A stretch of 64,000 nucleotides of DNA from Zonotrichia leucophrys gambelii. Lineage: Eukaryota > Chordata > Aves > Passeriformes > Passerellidae. The notes under the pieces were generated by a model. That model was not told the DNA's origin and did not search any database. It saw only the letters and a list, made by a program, of their open reading frames with translations. The position numbers and the translations under genes are program-made. Shown here in pieces: positions 61,801-64,000 of the stretch. Position 1 is the stretch's first letter, and each line of letters opens with the position of its first letter. The stretch is taken from assembly GCF_028769735.1 (NCBI RefSeq), contig NC_088172.1, positions 66,922,631-66,986,630 of the forward strand, written 5' to 3'.

Positions 61801-64000
61801 CTTGTTTGCATTTCTTTTGTTTTGTTTAGTTTTCTTCCTTTCCTTTAATTGACTGTATTCCTTGTTGAATTTGACTGTGTTAACTTGTTTGCAGGTATCT
61901 GGATAAAGTTGGAAGGTTGATTATTTTTAAATCATTGCAAATTAGCTGTGTTCCAGTTCATTTGTTGACTGGGATTGTAATTAAGAGGAAAAAAGAAAAA
62001 TCCAGAATGCAGTAGTATGGAAGTGGGGAAGACTCCCACACCTGCTTTTTTAGTAACCATCAAAGTAACACATATGAACACCTGGATCTCCTTTACTCAG
62101 AAAAGGGACGGTACAAAATTGTTAGCAAAAGAGGCTCCAGGCCTGGAACTGCTTAGAGAAAATCCCTTCTGCAAGGAAGATACTTGTGTCCCTTGGTATC
62201 ACATCTCAACAGCCTTCAATAGCACAATGTGGGTTTGTGTTCTTTTCGCTGTTCTTGTTAGGCTTTTCCTATACTGCAGAGGAATACTGATTGTTTTTAA
62301 TCCTATTTTTGTTTCGTCATTCTAGTTTATTTTTCATTTAACAAGTTTTGATTAGATTTTTTTTCCTTGAGCATATAATTCTTTAGCCAAAAAACCTCAA
62401 AATGGCCACAGTGTGGAGTCCCTGTTCATCACTCACCCCAACCCAGGCTCTTCAAGGTGGGTGGTGTGTGCTCATTTTGCTCAAAAGTCAGTCTCATATA
62501 TCCCCTCTATACTCGCCCACTTGTCTGCGTTGGTGTGCCAGGGAGGAGATGTTTTATTTGGCAGGCTGTATTTGAGGGCTTTCCCTGCAGAGGTCTTCAC
62601 AGCGCCCTCCCCCAAAGAGTCTTTTGCAAAGGTGCTGCTGATGTTCCAGTAAAACTGTTTTCCTTGTGGTCCTTCACAGGGATGTAGGAGCAGGCTCTGA
62701 GGAGCTGAGCAGAACTCATTTGAGTGCCAGTGACAGCAAATCTGTGGCTACAGAGAAACTGAGGCAGGAATGGGAATTACACTGTGGCTGCTGAGAGGGC
62801 TTGACAGAAAGGAGGGACCTGATAAAAGTCTGAGAACTGTTTACCATAGTTCAATATTTCTGGAACCCAAATAACGATGGTTGTGTCTTTCTTTCTTACT
62901 CTGGGTTAAATACAGACATCTGTAACTTCGACTGCAGAATGAGGAACTACTCAGGCAAATAATTAAAAATGCACACCAGATAGAAGCAATTCAAAACAGC
63001 TGTCTTCCCTTCTGAGGAACTTTGAATGAGTCTCTCTTGTCAGGGATTACTTGCCATGAATAAGGGGCAGGTAATGCAGAATACCAAAAATATTGATGAA
63101 GCTTGTTTGATGTGTTATTAGAAAAAAGATGGTGAAGTGGAGAACCAGAAATGAAATTAAAAAGGAGGGCTTCAAATTCTACATTGAATAATATTTCATT
63201 TAATAAAATAGTATTTGAAAAATGCTATTAGAGGAATGTAAAATGTTGAGCTGTGAAAGGATAAGACAAGTAGTTTCTGAATTTGTATTATGGCTATCAG
63301 TCCAACAAAGTCAAGACAACACCAGATAACTCAGAACTTCATGGACTAGTAGTAAGGGAAATGTTTCTTATTATTATGTGTACACAGTTTATGTAAAGAT
63401 AAAGTATTAATAATCTCTAGGTATCAAATTGTGTTATTTGAATCATTTTACTTTCATTTCTTTATTTTGTTGTGAGGCAGGATGCAAATATTAGTTTTAC
63501 AGAGCAGGAGATGAGTTGAAGTGAAAGCAGGTTCCAACCAGGTAGATCAGCCTTGGGATGGGAACACAGTGTGCTGCATTGCCCACACAGTGCTGCCAAC
63601 GTATGTGAGTCATGAGCACCAATGCCACTTCCATTTATAGATTCCTTAGGAACAGAGGCAGCTATAAATGCCATGGAGTGGCAATTTTTTAAAAAAAGGT
63701 TTGGACTCAAAGTGTTGAGCTCCACAGAGCTAATTAAATCAACACAAGATGTCCAAAGTAATTCCCCTTTGAGAAATTATTGAAGTTGCCAAATACAGCT
63801 CCCATCCTCTAGGGAAGTGCCAAGGCTTCAATAAATGCTTTCATCCCCAGAACACTCAAGCCATCAAAAATGTTCACACAAAACATTAACAATGAAATAT
63901 GAAGTTTAGAATATCAATATTTTGGAGTACAGACTTGAAACAAAATGTTTGATTCTTATTTTTCTAAGGGAAAATTCCAAAATTTCAATAGCAAGTTGTA
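58870..64000. other. non-coding stretch, no gene recognised
   Basis: Unique AT-rich sequence to the window end. Positions about 61770-61848 are T-rich low complexity. A 68-codon minus-strand frame at 61464-61670 is rich in S, K and T and is preceded and followed by splice-like sites, including a GTAAGT donor at about 61463, but has no recognisable domain. No repeat family or RNA gene is seen. Confidence 0.6.
61770..61848. repeat. T-rich low-complexity tract
   Basis: About 80 bases dominated by T with TTTTG and TTCC units. No regular unit and no adjoining retroposon. Confidence 0.7.

Noticed and set aside
1..64000. CRISPR arrays, operons, rRNA and other prokaryotic features
   Set aside because: No regularly spaced direct repeats, no tightly packed genes and no rRNA segments; the sequence is vertebrate in character.

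Overview
The window reads as non-coding vertebrate DNA, most likely from a passerine bird. The organism call rests on its interspersed repeats: a CR1 LINE 3' end with the octamer tail typical of reptile and bird CR1, a short SINE with a tRNA-Ile-like head and a CR1-like tail (the design of the zebra finch element TguSINE1), and LTRs opening TGTCATGGTTTGACC or TGTCGTGGTTTAACC, which I recognise from songbird endogenous retroviruses. These family names come from memory, not from a database search.

Layout: positions 1-24043 are AT-rich unique sequence with simple repeats, small palindromes and a few weak exon-like segments. A well-preserved solo LTR occupies 24044-25358, with a 13-bp terminal inverted repeat and a matching 5-bp target duplication ACATG. 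From 25364 to 37085 there is unique sequence with A-rich tracts. A CR1 fragment lies at 37086-37331, an internally deleted minus-strand LTR at about 42004-42313, the tRNA-Ile/CR1 SINE at about 44661-44794, and a degraded LTR-like fragment at about 52675-52960. A perfect 29-bp inverted repeat with a 4-nt spacer sits at 54059-54120. The rest to 64000 is unique AT-rich sequence with one better exon candidate at 58762-58869.

No protein-coding gene can be supported. The longest ATG-started frames (135-178 codons) are about what chance gives in 64 kb read six ways, resemble no family I know, and the longest lies inside the GC-rich part of the LTR. Several short segments have good splice acceptors and donors around an open frame; they are listed as unproven exon candidates because the window could be part of a long-intron gene. 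I found no operon, CRISPR array, RNA gene or new multi-gene system. The oddest items are the perfect palindrome, the SINE and the structure of the two LTRs.
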